Numbered from the stretch's first letter, positions 5,084 through 11,703 are shown. The stretch: DNA of 11,795 nucleotides from Polaromonas sp. (GCA_026786065.1 JAJAYS010000145.1:1-11795); one strand, 5' to 3'. Notes: generated by a model not told the origin, from the letters alone. Translations and numbers: made by a program.

Positions 5084-7285
5084 TCACCGCAGCTGTTCGG
5101 CTTCGCGCCGACGCTCTTCCATCGCGCCGCGCTCCCGGCAAACCGGATGACCGGAAAACGCCGGTTTGGCGCATTGCTCGGTCAGGCAAATCTGAAAGCC
5201 CAGCAGCACACGGTTTTCGCATTCGGTACGGGGGCTTGCAGGCGTCGCCGTCGGCGCTGCAACTGCCGGCTGCGGCGTGGACCGTGCGACCGGGTCTTGC
5301 GCCGCCTCGGTAGCCGCTCTTGACTGCGCTGACATCGGTTGAGGGGCCGATGCGCCAGTTCGGCTCTTGCCTGCCGCAGGAACGCGAGTTGCAACCGCAA
5401 CGGGGCTGAGGCTCGCTGGTGCCGCCGGCGCCTCTGACGCGGAAGCGGCTTTCGGGTTCGCGCCGGGCAGCGTAGCGGCAGCCGGAGGCTTTGCCGGTGT
5501 AGAGGCCGGCTCGGCCAGCGGCGCTTGACCAGGCGGCACAGCCGATGGCGACCCTGTCACTGGCGCGCCCTTGGGCAGCGCCGGCATGGCAGCCCCGCCC
5601 ACTGCAGCAACCGCATTGCCCGAATCCGACGGAAGCAGTTGCCAAACGCCGAACAGGGCGCCGATCACGCCCAATGCGAGGGCAGCAGTGAGCCAGAGCG
5701 CATTGCGCCGGGCGAGCCAGGACCTCGAGCCGAAACCGGCCGGCTTCATGGCGGCGCTCTTTCGGCGCCGACGACTGCCTTGCGGCTGGACCCCATACCC
5801 CTTGACCGGCACCGGAAGCTGACCGACACCGACACCGGCTCCCATCGACGACACCGCAGCCCCAACAGGCGAAAGTGCAGGCGCAGCAGCAGCTTGAAAG
5901 TCAGCCAAAGAGTGGCCCGACATCGAGAATGAAAAAGTCGAATCGGTGGCGTCGGGCTGCGTGGCGTGAACCGGTTCGGAGGAACGGTTTTGCACCGCAG
6001 ACCGCGAGGGCACGAAGCCGGTTTGCGCTGCGGCGCTGGTGTGCATAACCACGGTTAGATCGGCAGAGCGCGCAGCAAAATCGACCGCGTCAGATTGGGC
6101 GGAATCGCGCTCCCCGTCGGCGGCAGATCCACCCCCGGCCAATGCCGGCTTGGCGGCTTGGAGGGTCTGCAAGCGCCGAAGCGCAAGATCGATATAAATG
6201 CCGTTTGGAAACTTTTCGATGAACAGCTGCAGGTCACGCGGTTGCGCGGATTGCCGGACATCCTTCCAATAAACCAGCTCAAGTTCTTGGGTGATGCTGC
6301 CTGGGTAGCGTGAGGGCGTGTTCGTGTTCGTGTTTGTGTTCGTGTTGGTGTCGGTGTCGGTTTCCAGACCGACAAGGCCCTCGCCGTCGGCCGAAGCCAA
6401 GGTCCCGCTGCCGGTTACCACAGAGCGGACAGCCCTTGGTGGGATGTTCAGGTCGCCCGCATCCTGACATGCCGCGAGCAACGCCAACGCAAACTCCGCC
6501 GCTGTCTGGTAACGCTCCTCGCACGGCTTGGCTATCGCTTTGGTGACGACCCGGTCTATCGCGCCGGGCAGGTTGCGGTTGCGGGCTGAGGCTGGCAGCG
6601 GCTGGTGCCCGACGATTTTCTGGATGATCTCGAAATCGGTCTTGCCAGCGAAAGGCCGATGGCCGGTCAGCAGCTGATACAGCACCACGCCCGCCGCAAA
6701 AATGTCGGCACGGGAATCGACGGCCAGACCTTTGACCTGCTCTGGCGACATGTATTTCAGCGTGCCGACCATCGTGCTCTCATTGCGCGTCGCATCGCCG
6801 GCCTGCCGGATGTGCGCCACGCCGAAATCGGTCAGTTTGATTCGCCCGCCTCTCTCGACCAGCAAATTTGCGGGTTTGACGTCGCGGTGCACGACGTTTT
6901 GGCTGTGTGCGCAGCCCAGTGCGGCCAGCAGGTCCTGCATGATGGCCAGCGACTGCGCCAGCGAATAGCGCTCGCCGTTGTCGAGGTAGTGCTTCAGGTC
7001 TTTCCCGTCCACCAGTTCCATGACGAGATATGCGGTGTCGCCATCGCGGCCGGCGTCATAGACGCTGACGATGTTGGCATGCTGCAAACGTCCGGCCGAA
7101 CGCGCCTCGTTGCGAAAACGCAGTTCGTAATCGGCAGCGGCCACCTCGGACAACTCGCCCACGCTGATGGTCTTGATGGCCACGAAACGGCCCAGACTCG
7201 GGTCGCTGGCCTTGTAAATCAAGCCCATCGCTCCCTTGCCAATCACCCGAAGCAGTTCGTATCGACCGAGTTTTTTGAGACTCAT
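5084..7285 (-). CDS. Membrane-anchored Ser/Thr protein kinase with periplasmic Cys-rich tail
   Basis: The 733-aa protein begins with a complete Hanks-type kinase domain (about 8-270): G-loop GKGAMG at 16-21, Lys38 in VAIK, helix-C Glu60, catalytic HRDVKPAN at 133-140, DFG at 153-155, SPE at 180-182 and Asp194 in DIFAAG. A Thr-Asp/Thr-Asn repeat spans 309-323. Next comes a segment like those in bacterial kinases and caspase-like proteins (about 332-377, KDVRQSAQPRDLQLFIEKFP), then an Ala/Ser-rich linker and an RRRR stretch. One membrane helix lies at about 528-551, followed by a Pro/Ala-rich stalk and a C-terminal piece with four cysteines spaced C-x10-C-x4-C-x10-C. The tail is probably periplasmic and may sense a signal. 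No partner phosphatase or FHA gene is in the window. The ATG at 7285 has no clear ribosome-binding site. Confidence 0.92.
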   Translation of the reverse strand: MSLKKLGRYELLRVIGKGAMGLIYKASDPSLGRFVAIKTISVGELSEVAAADYELRFRNEARSAGRLQHANIVSVYDAGRDGDTAYLVMELVDGKDLKHYLDNGERYSLAQSLAIMQDLLAALGCAHSQNVVHRDVKPANLLVERGGRIKLTDFGVAHIRQAGDATRNESTMVGTLKYMSPEQVKGLAVDSRADIFAAGVVLYQLLTGHRPFAGKTDFEIIQKIVGHQPLPASARNRNLPGAIDRVVTKAIAKPCEERYQTAAEFALALLAACQDAGDLNIPPRAVRSVVTGSGTLASADGEGLVGLETDTDTNTNTNTNTNTPSRYPGSITQELELVYWKDVRQSAQPRDLQLFIEKFPNGIYIDLALRRLQTLQAAKPALAGGGSAADGERDSAQSDAVDFAARSADLTVVMHTSAAAQTGFVPSRSAVQNRSSEPVHATQPDATDSTFSFSMSGHSLADFQAAAAPALSPVGAAVSSMGAGVGVGQLPVPVKGYGVQPQGSRRRRKSAAMKPAGFGSRSWLARRNALWLTAALALGVIGALFGVWQLLPSDSGNAVAAVGGAAMPALPKGAPVTGSPSAVPPGQAPLAEPASTPAKPPAAATLPGANPKAASASEAPAAPASLSPVAVATRVPAAGKSRTGASAPQPMSAQSRAATEAAQDPVARSTPQPAVAAPTATPASPRTECENRVLLGFQICLTEQCAKPAFSGHPVCRERGAMEERRREAEQLR
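6318..6359. repeat. Seven-unit hexamer tandem repeat in the kinase linker
   Basis: Seven consecutive hexamers on the plus strand read GTGTTC, GTGTTC, GTGTTT, GTGTTC, GTGTTG, GTGTCG, GTGTCG. On the coding strand they give alternating Thr with Asn or Asp, just after the kinase domain. Each unit is two codons, so gain or loss of units would change linker length without breaking the frame. Confidence 0.85.
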
Positions 7286-7369
7286 CTGTGTTTAGGAGCG
7301 TCAGTCGCACCTGCAACTGATCCGCCCGAATCTGGAACCGGAAAACGTTTGTAGCGGAAACCCGCCCAA

Positions 7370-7397
7370 GCAAGCCAAAACGTCGGCATGCAAGCCA
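7370..7397. repeat. Direct repeat GCAAGCCA, 20 bp apart, upstream of the kinase gene
   Basis: GCAAGCCA occurs at 7370-7377 and 7390-7397. The start-to-start distance of 20 bp is about two helical turns. It lies between the kinase start and the 23-bp palindrome, where an activator could bind, but eight-base repeats this close can arise by chance. Confidence 0.3.
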
Positions 7398-7402
7398 GTT
7401 TC

Positions 7403-7425
7403 GACAAAATTGTCACAATTTTGTC
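7403..7425. promoter_or_regulatory. Perfect 23-bp palindrome, candidate operator
   Basis: GACAAAATTGT (7403-7413) and ACAATTTTGTC (7415-7425) are exact reverse complements around a single central C. The element is AT-rich in a GC-rich spacer, 118 bp upstream of the kinase start and 82 bp past the TauE stop. With 11-bp arms and a one-base centre it has the geometry of a site for a dimeric regulator. It is not a normal terminator: the stem is AT-rich, a workable loop would leave nine pairs, and no T tract follows on either side. I cannot match it to a named consensus. The rest of the 222-bp spacer 7286-7507 holds no gene I can support. Confidence 0.6.
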
Positions 7426-7507
7426 TCCACGCCGCGGCCTTGGCAGGTTTTGAACCTACACAGCAAACTGCGGGCCGACTTGGACTTGCGCGGGTTGGCT
7501 GCGCGGC

Positions 7508-8269
7508 TCAGATGCTTAAAAAACCATCCCAAACCAGTTTGCAGCCGGTCAAAAACATGCCGACATACAGGATCCGGTAGAACCACTGCGGGCTGATGCG
7601 GTGGGCCAGTAGCAGCCCGATCCAGACGCCCAGCGGAGCCAGCGGCAGCAACACCAGCGAGGTCGCCATGTTGCGCAGATCAATCAACCCAAGCAGGCCG
7701 TAGGGCAGCCATTTGGCCAGGTTGACGACAAAGAAGTAAAAAGCCATCGTGGCAGTGAACTGCAGCGGCGACAGGCGCAAGCCGATCACGTAAGCCGACA
7801 AGGGTGGACCGCCGGCGTGCGCAACAAAACTGGTAAAGCCAGAGAGCGTGCTCAACATGGCGCCAAGCCATTTCGGCGACGGCGCAGTACCTGCGCCTGG
7901 CGGAAAAACCAGCCTCTGCGCCAGAAAAATCAGCGTGAATACGCCCACGGTGCCGGCTACCAGCCGCGCATCGAGCAGCTTGAACAGCAACGCGCCAACA
8001 ATGACGCCGAGCAGCCCGAACGGCACCAGAAAGCGCAGCAGCCGGGCGTCGAAATTTTTGCGGAAGGCAGCCAGCCCAAGCAAGTCCATCACCAGCAAGA
8101 CCGGCATCAAAATCGCCGCAGCTTGCGGTACGGCCACCGTCAGCGCCATCAGCGGCACCGCCAGCGAGCCAAAGCCGGCGCCGAATCCACTTTTGCTGAT
8201 GCCAAGCAGCAGCACGGCCGGCACCGCCACCAAATAGAAAACCGGGTCCTCAATCAGCGGAAAAGGCAT
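7508..8269 (-). CDS. TauE/SafE-family membrane permease
   Basis: The 253-aa product is almost entirely hydrophobic, with about eight predicted membrane helices. It has the family's opening glycine-rich loop (ISKSGFGAGFGSLAVPLM, about 24-41) and the second-half counterpart (LSGFTSFVAHAGGPPLSAYVIG), where FVAHAGGPP is characteristic of the TauE/SafE (formerly DUF81) group. Members export sulfite, sulfoacetate or other small organic anions, often after sulfonate breakdown, but many have no known substrate and nothing here fixes it. Both halves of the inverted repeat are present and length is normal, so it looks intact. The ATG at 8269 has no Shine-Dalgarno; a perfect TATAAT eight bases upstream suggests a leaderless transcript. 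Confidence 0.92.
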   Translation of the reverse strand: MPFPLIEDPVFYLVAVPAVLLLGISKSGFGAGFGSLAVPLMALTVAVPQAAAILMPVLLVMDLLGLAAFRKNFDARLLRFLVPFGLLGVIVGALLFKLLDARLVAGTVGVFTLIFLAQRLVFPPGAGTAPSPKWLGAMLSTLSGFTSFVAHAGGPPLSAYVIGLRLSPLQFTATMAFYFFVVNLAKWLPYGLLGLIDLRNMATSLVLLPLAPLGVWIGLLLAHRISPQWFYRILYVGMFLTGCKLVWDGFLSI

Positions 8270-8277
8270 TTTTATTG

Positions 8278-8283
8278 ATTATA
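8278..8283 (-). promoter_or_regulatory. TATAAT -10 box for a leaderless TauE/SafE transcript
   Basis: Reading the minus strand, TATAAT is followed by CAATAAAA and then the ATG of the TauE/SafE gene. An eight-base gap from -10 box to start codon puts the transcription start at or within a base or two of the ATG. No ribosome-binding site is present, consistent with leaderless translation. The -35 region is poor: the 17-bp position reads GTATTT. The box sits at the edge of an intergenic repeat. Confidence 0.45.
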
Positions 8284-8322
8284 TTCGGCTGCAGCCCAAC
8301 AAATACGCGCGCAAGCAGCTAT
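8283..8322 (-). repeat. Dispersed intergenic repeat, copy B
   Basis: The reverse complement begins ATAGCTGCTT and ends AGCCGAAT; it matches copy A at 11659-11698 at 33 of 40 positions without gaps. It occupies the 111-bp spacer between the Bug pseudogene and the TauE/SafE gene. Nothing else is recognised in 8323-8380. Confidence 0.65.
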
Positions 8323-8380
8323 AAAAAATGGAGCGTCTAAAGGACCACTGAAGTCTTGGCGAGGTGCCAGCCTGTGCGGG

Positions 8381-9551
8381 TTAGTCGGCCGTGGCGCCCG
8401 AGGTCTTGACGACGTCGGCCCACTTGGCGCTTTCGGCCCGGATGACCGCCGCATAGCCGGAGGGTCCGCCAAGGTGCCGCACCGCCCCTTCGACTTGGAG
8501 CCAGGACTGGAATTCGGCCGTTGCGGCGACCTGCAAAAGCTGCGCCGACAAGGCCGCAACCAGGCCCACGGGCGTGTTGGCCGGAGCCAGCAGCCCGTAG
8601 GTCAGCGCGCTCTCAAACCCGGCAAAGCCGGGCAGGCCGGATTCGGCCAGCGTGGGCACGTCGGGCATGGCTGGCGCGTTGCGCAAACTGGTCACGGCGA
8701 TGGCGCGCAGCCGAATGCTTTTGACCAGCGCCAGCGCCGGCGTCGGCGTCGGCGCAATGACGCTGAACATGAACTGAACCTGACCGCCGGCCAGGTCGGT
8801 CAGCGCAAGAGCGGTGCCCTGGTACTGGATGTGGATCATTTTCAAACCGCTGCTTTGCGCGAACATCTCGCCGGTCAGGTGCGCGCCGCTTGCGCCGCCG
8901 CTGGAGCCAAAATTCAGCGCGCCGCGCCGCGCACGGGCCAGCGCAATCAGGCCAGCCAGCGTTGTCACCGGCGATGCGGCCGACACCACCAGCACCAGCG
9001 CCGACGAGGCGAACCTGGTCACTGGCAGCAAGACCTTCTGCGGGTGGTACTTGAGCTGCTTGTAGCGCGCCGGCTTGATCAACACCGTGCCCGAATGGCC
9101 CGGCGACCCTTGGCATACCCGTTGCGGTCTGTGGCGGCCGGATCGGGATGGGCTGCAAGGCGCCTTTTTGCAGCCAATAGAGCGACTATCGGCAAGAAAA
9201 GCAACGCGGCAGACCGCCCGCGCCCGGCTAATCACAGGCCGCAGGGGTTCTGCAAAGGGTCGCACAGCAAGCAGCGTGCTGCCGCCGGGCGCACTGCGCA
9301 CCACCTGCTCGGTGCCCGGATTGCCGCCCGCACCGGGCTTGTTTTCTACAACGATGCCGAGCCCATGCAATTCGCCCAGGCTCTTGGCCATTTGCCGGGC
9401 AAACACATTGTTGCCACCCCCCCGGCGGGAAGGCCACCAGAATCTTGATCGGCTTGCCGCCGAGCGAAGGCGGTAGCACCTGCGCATGAACCGCCAGACC
9501 GGAGCCCGATAGCGTGGCACCGAGCAGACAGCGGCGTGAAAGAGGGACCAT
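8381..9551 (-). pseudogene. Bug-family (TctC-like) periplasmic solute-binding protein, frameshifted and interrupted
   Basis: Bug proteins are periplasmic receptors, most often for carboxylates, and many act without an adjacent tripartite tricarboxylate transporter. The natural start is the ATG at 9551 (GGAG nine bases upstream), giving MVPLSRRCLLGATLSG, a Tat-like signal with SRRCLLG, then KPIKILVAFPPGG. At the G7 tract (complement of 9417-9423) the frame must shift by one base to continue as NNVFARQMAKSLGEL and VVENKPGAGGNPGT. After GGSTLLAV some 55 residues have no counterpart in the family, then homology resumes at GTVLIKPARY and runs through LNFGSSG, GGQVQFMF and PDVPTLAESGLPGF to the TAA at 8381. 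The alien segment coincides with a 161-bp inverted-repeat element. A 411-codon open frame spans 8381-9616 but begins in the wrong frame for the signal peptide. It follows pcaF by 77 bp. Confidence 0.8.
9103..9263. mobile_element. MITE-like 161-bp insertion with long terminal inverted repeats
   Basis: The ends are inverted repeats: the plus strand from 9103 inward (GCGACCCTTGGCATACC...) and the minus strand from 9263 inward (GCGACCCTTTGCAGAAC...) agree at 25 of 31 positions without gaps. Weaker symmetry continues inward through GCCGG, CGGG and CTGC blocks. An inner hairpin is formed by GGCTGCAA (9151-9158) and TTGCAGCC (9168-9175). The element lies exactly where Bug-family homology breaks. It encodes no protein and preserves the open frame, as a non-autonomous element might. 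I could not see a convincing target-site duplication, and no second copy is in the window. Confidence 0.55.
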
Positions 9552-9591
9552 CCAGGCATTCTCCGTCTGAGGGAGACTCTTCGCCGGTGAC

Positions 9592-9608
9592 CGGCTGCAA
9601 GGCAGCCG
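9592..9608. other. Strong hairpin between pcaF and the Bug gene
   Basis: CGGCTGC (9592-9598) and GCAGCCG (9602-9608) form a perfect 7-bp GC-rich stem with loop AAG on the plus strand. No T tract follows in the direction of transcription (minus), so it is not a standard intrinsic terminator. It could limit read-through or mark an mRNA processing point. It shares GGCTGCAAGGC with the insertion in the Bug gene (9151-9161). Confidence 0.4.
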
Positions 9609-9628
9609 ACCACCACTCGTTCACAAAG

Positions 9629-10834
9629 TCAGACCCGCTCCAGCACCAGCGCAATCCCCTGCCCCACCCCGATGCACATGGTGCACAGCGCGTAACGGCC
9701 GCCGCTCTTGTGCAACTGGTTGACGGCCGTGGTCGCCAGCCTGGCTCCGCTGGCCCCTAGCGGATGGCCGAGCGCAATCGCGCCGCCGTTGGGGTTGACG
9801 CGCGCGTCCTCGTCCTGCAAACCCAGCAAGCGCAGCACCGCCAGGCCCTGCGCGGCAAAGGCTTCGTTGAGTTCGATGACGTCCATCTGCGCCAGGCTCA
9901 GGCCGGTCAGCGCCAGCACTTTTTGCGTGGCCGGCGCCGGGCCGATGCCCATGATGCGGGGAGCAACGCCTGCGGTCGCCATGCCGACGATGCGCGCGCG
10001 CGGGATCAGGCCATGCCGCGCTGCGGTGGCTTCGTCGGCCAGCAGCAAGGCGCAAGCCCCATCGTTGACGCCGCTGGCGTTGCCAGCGGTGACGCTGCCG
10101 TCCGGGCGCACGACGCCCTTGAGTTTGGCCAGCGATTCGAGCGTGGTCTGGCGCGGGTGCTCGTCCTGACTTACGACCAGCGCATCGCCTTTTTTCTGGG
10201 CCACCGTCACCGGGGTGATCTCGGCATCGAAATACCCCGACTGCTGGGCCTTGACGGCGTTGATCTGGCTACGCAGGGCCATCTTGTCCTGATCTTCGCG
10301 GCTGATTTTGTAATCGGTGGCGACGTTCTCAGCGGTCTCCGGCATCGAATCGACGCCGTATTTTTCTTTCATCAGCTTGTTGACGAAACGCCAGCCGATG
10401 GTGGTGTCGTACACCGCATTGCTGCGGCTGAATGCGCTGTCGGCCTTGGGCATCACGAAGGGTGCGCGGCTCATGCTTTCGACGCCGCCGGCAATCATCA
10501 GTCCGGCCTCGCCCGACTTGATGGCCCGCGCCGCGGTGCCGATCGCATCCAGCCCGGAGCCGCACAGGCGGTTGATGGTCGCGCCCGGCACGTCCAGCGG
10601 CAGGCCAGCCAGCAGCGCCGACATGCGGGCCACGTTGCGGTTGTCCTCGCCAGCCTGATTGGCACAGCCGAAAAGAACGTCGCCGACGGCCTGCCAATCG
10701 ACTTTCTGGTTGCGCGCCACCAGCGCCCGCAGCACGATGGCGCCGAGGTCGTCGGCGCGGATGCTGCTCAGCGCGCCGCCGTAGCGGCCGAAGGGGGTGC
10801 GAATCGCGTCGCAGATAAAAGCTTGGGTCGTCAT
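9629..10834 (-). CDS. pcaF: 3-oxoadipyl-CoA thiolase PcaF
   Basis: The 401-aa thiolase matches the usual PcaF length. It cleaves 3-oxoadipyl-CoA with CoA to succinyl-CoA and acetyl-CoA, the last step of the beta-ketoadipate pathway. The acylated cysteine is Cys91 in NRLCGSG, the catalytic His357 lies in NPNGGAIALGHPLGASG, and the second cysteine Cys387 in CTMCIGVGQG. The N-terminal run FICDAIRTPFGRYGGALSS with GCANQAGEDNRNVARM is closer to PcaF/PaaJ than to acetoacetyl-CoA thiolases. The start at 10834 gives the family N-terminus, though the ribosome-binding site is weak. It begins 41 bp after pcaJ ends, so it is probably cotranscribed with pcaIJ. PaaJ of phenylacetate breakdown is the main alternative, but the pcaIJ neighbours favour PcaF. 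Confidence 0.94.
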   Translation of the reverse strand: MTTQAFICDAIRTPFGRYGGALSSIRADDLGAIVLRALVARNQKVDWQAVGDVLFGCANQAGEDNRNVARMSALLAGLPLDVPGATINRLCGSGLDAIGTAARAIKSGEAGLMIAGGVESMSRAPFVMPKADSAFSRSNAVYDTTIGWRFVNKLMKEKYGVDSMPETAENVATDYKISREDQDKMALRSQINAVKAQQSGYFDAEITPVTVAQKKGDALVVSQDEHPRQTTLESLAKLKGVVRPDGSVTAGNASGVNDGACALLLADEATAARHGLIPRARIVGMATAGVAPRIMGIGPAPATQKVLALTGLSLAQMDVIELNEAFAAQGLAVLRLLGLQDEDARVNPNGGAIALGHPLGASGARLATTAVNQLHKSGGRYALCTMCIGVGQGIALVLERV

Positions 10835-10875
10835 GCGGGTACTTTAAGAGGGGTTTGGTCGGTGTGTTGTGCGGG

Positions 10876-11556
10876 TCAGGCGGCGACCATTGGCAGAGCA
10901 ATTGGCAAAGAAATTGGCAGAGAAATTGGCAGCCCAACCAGCTGTTCGAGTTCGGCGTGGCCAAGGCCCTCCACCGTGTCGATCAGCCTGAGCCCTTGCG
11001 GCGTGCATTCGAGCGTGGCGACATCGCAGTAGATGCGCTTGACGCAGGCTATGGCGGTCAAGGGGTAGCTGCACTGCGCGACGACCTTGCTCACGCCTTT
11101 TTTGGTCAGCAAGTCCATCATCACCCAGGTCTGGTTGGCCCCCACGGCAAGGTCCATCGCGCCGCCGACCGCTGGTATCGCCCCGGCCTCGCCGGTGTGC
11201 CAGTTGGCCAGGTCGCCGGTGGCGGACACCTGAAACGCGCCCAGCACGCAGATGTCGAGGTGGCCGCCGCGCATCATCGCGAAGCTGTCGGCATGGTGAA
11301 AGTAGGCGCCGCCCTTGAGCAGCGTCACCGGCTGCTTGCCGGCGTTAATCAGGTCGTAGTCCTCCTGGCCAGCGGCCGGTGCCGGGCCCATGCCGAGAAT
11401 GCCGTTTTCGCTATGCAGCAGCACTTCGCGGTCGGCGGCAATGTGGTTGGCCACCAGCGTTGGCATGCCGATGCCGAGGTTGACGACATCGCCCTCCCGG
11501 ATGTCCTGCGCAACGCGGGCCGCAAGCTGGTCTTTGGTGCGTTTCTGGTAAGTCAT
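10876..11556 (-). CDS. pcaJ: 3-oxoadipate CoA-transferase subunit B PcaJ
   Basis: The 226-aa protein is the beta subunit of a succinyl-CoA:3-oxoadipate CoA-transferase, which with PcaI moves CoA from succinyl-CoA to 3-oxoadipate. Glu50 in HSENGILGMGP is the catalytic glutamate that forms the enzyme-CoA thioester. NLGIGMPTLVANHI, DLINAGKQPVTLL, GGAYFHHADSFAMMRGGHLD and GDLANWHTGEAGAIPAVGGAMDLA are PcaJ-like segments. The ATG at 11556 is chosen over longer starts because AAAGG lies seven bases upstream and the added N-terminus would only translate a hexamer repeat. The C-terminus is unusual: after EQLVG it ends in tandem Leu-Pro-Ile-Ser units encoded by a 12-bp repeat. ScoB-type acetoacetate transferases are the alternative. 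Confidence 0.94.
   Translation of the reverse strand: MTYQKRTKDQLAARVAQDIREGDVVNLGIGMPTLVANHIAADREVLLHSENGILGMGPAPAAGQEDYDLINAGKQPVTLLKGGAYFHHADSFAMMRGGHLDICVLGAFQVSATGDLANWHTGEAGAIPAVGGAMDLAVGANQTWVMMDLLTKKGVSKVVAQCSYPLTAIACVKRIYCDVATLECTPQGLRLIDTVEGLGHAELEQLVGLPISLPISLPIALPMVAA
10889..10936. repeat. Four copies of a 12-bp tandem repeat at the 3' end of pcaJ
   Basis: The units on the plus strand are ATTGGCAGAGCA, ATTGGCAAAGAA, ATTGGCAGAGAA and ATTGGCAGCCCA. On the coding strand they encode the repeated tetrapeptide LPIS (LPIS, LPIS, LPIA, then LPM). The unit is a multiple of three, so copy-number change would lengthen or shorten the C-terminus in frame. Confidence 0.88.
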
Positions 11557-11582
11557 GGGACTGCCTTTCGATTGGGGTCGCC

Positions 11583-11612
11583 GGGTGCGGGTGCGGGTGC
11601 GGGTGCGGGTGC
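11583..11612. repeat. Five perfect hexamer repeats in the pcaJ leader
   Basis: GGGTGC is repeated five times without error, starting 26 bp upstream of the pcaJ ATG. It lies in the spacer between pcaI and pcaJ, ahead of the ribosome-binding site. Such a repeat is prone to slippage; changes in copy number could alter spacing or RNA structure in the leader. Confidence 0.88.
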
Positions 11613-11658
11613 GAGTTGGGGTGCAGAAGCGGGAGCTCTGCAAGTTGCTACTTTTTCG

Positions 11659-11698
11659 ATAGCTGCTTACGCCCGTATTTATTTGGTTAAAGCCGAAT
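11659..11698 (+). repeat. Dispersed intergenic repeat, copy A
   Basis: The sequence begins ATAGCTGCTT and ends AGCCGAAT and matches copy B (8283-8322, opposite strand) at 33 of 40 positions. It is preceded by GCTACTTTTT (11647-11656), a string also present in the AT-rich leader at 790-799, where a third, decayed copy may lie. It fills most of the 147-bp spacer between pcaI and pcaJ. Confidence 0.65.
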
Positions 11699-11703
11699 TA
11701 TTC

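Noticed and set aside
7442..7460. AGGTT-TTG-AACCT resembling the T-arm of a tRNA
   Set aside because: The loop lacks the conserved TTC-purine-A pattern, the stem has a mismatch, and no acceptor, D or anticodon arms can be found around it.
9552..9616. 411-codon open frame as an intact Bug protein
   Set aside because: Its first part is a different frame from the evident signal peptide and mature N-terminus, so an intact secreted receptor is not encoded without a frame change.
10889..10936. CRISPR-like array
   Set aside because: The 12-bp units are contiguous with no spacers and are in frame with pcaJ; this is a coding tandem repeat.
9764..11032. Long plus-strand open frame opposite pcaF and pcaJ
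   Set aside because: It is antisense to well-supported enzymes with intact active sites; its length reflects high GC and the codon pattern of the opposite strand.
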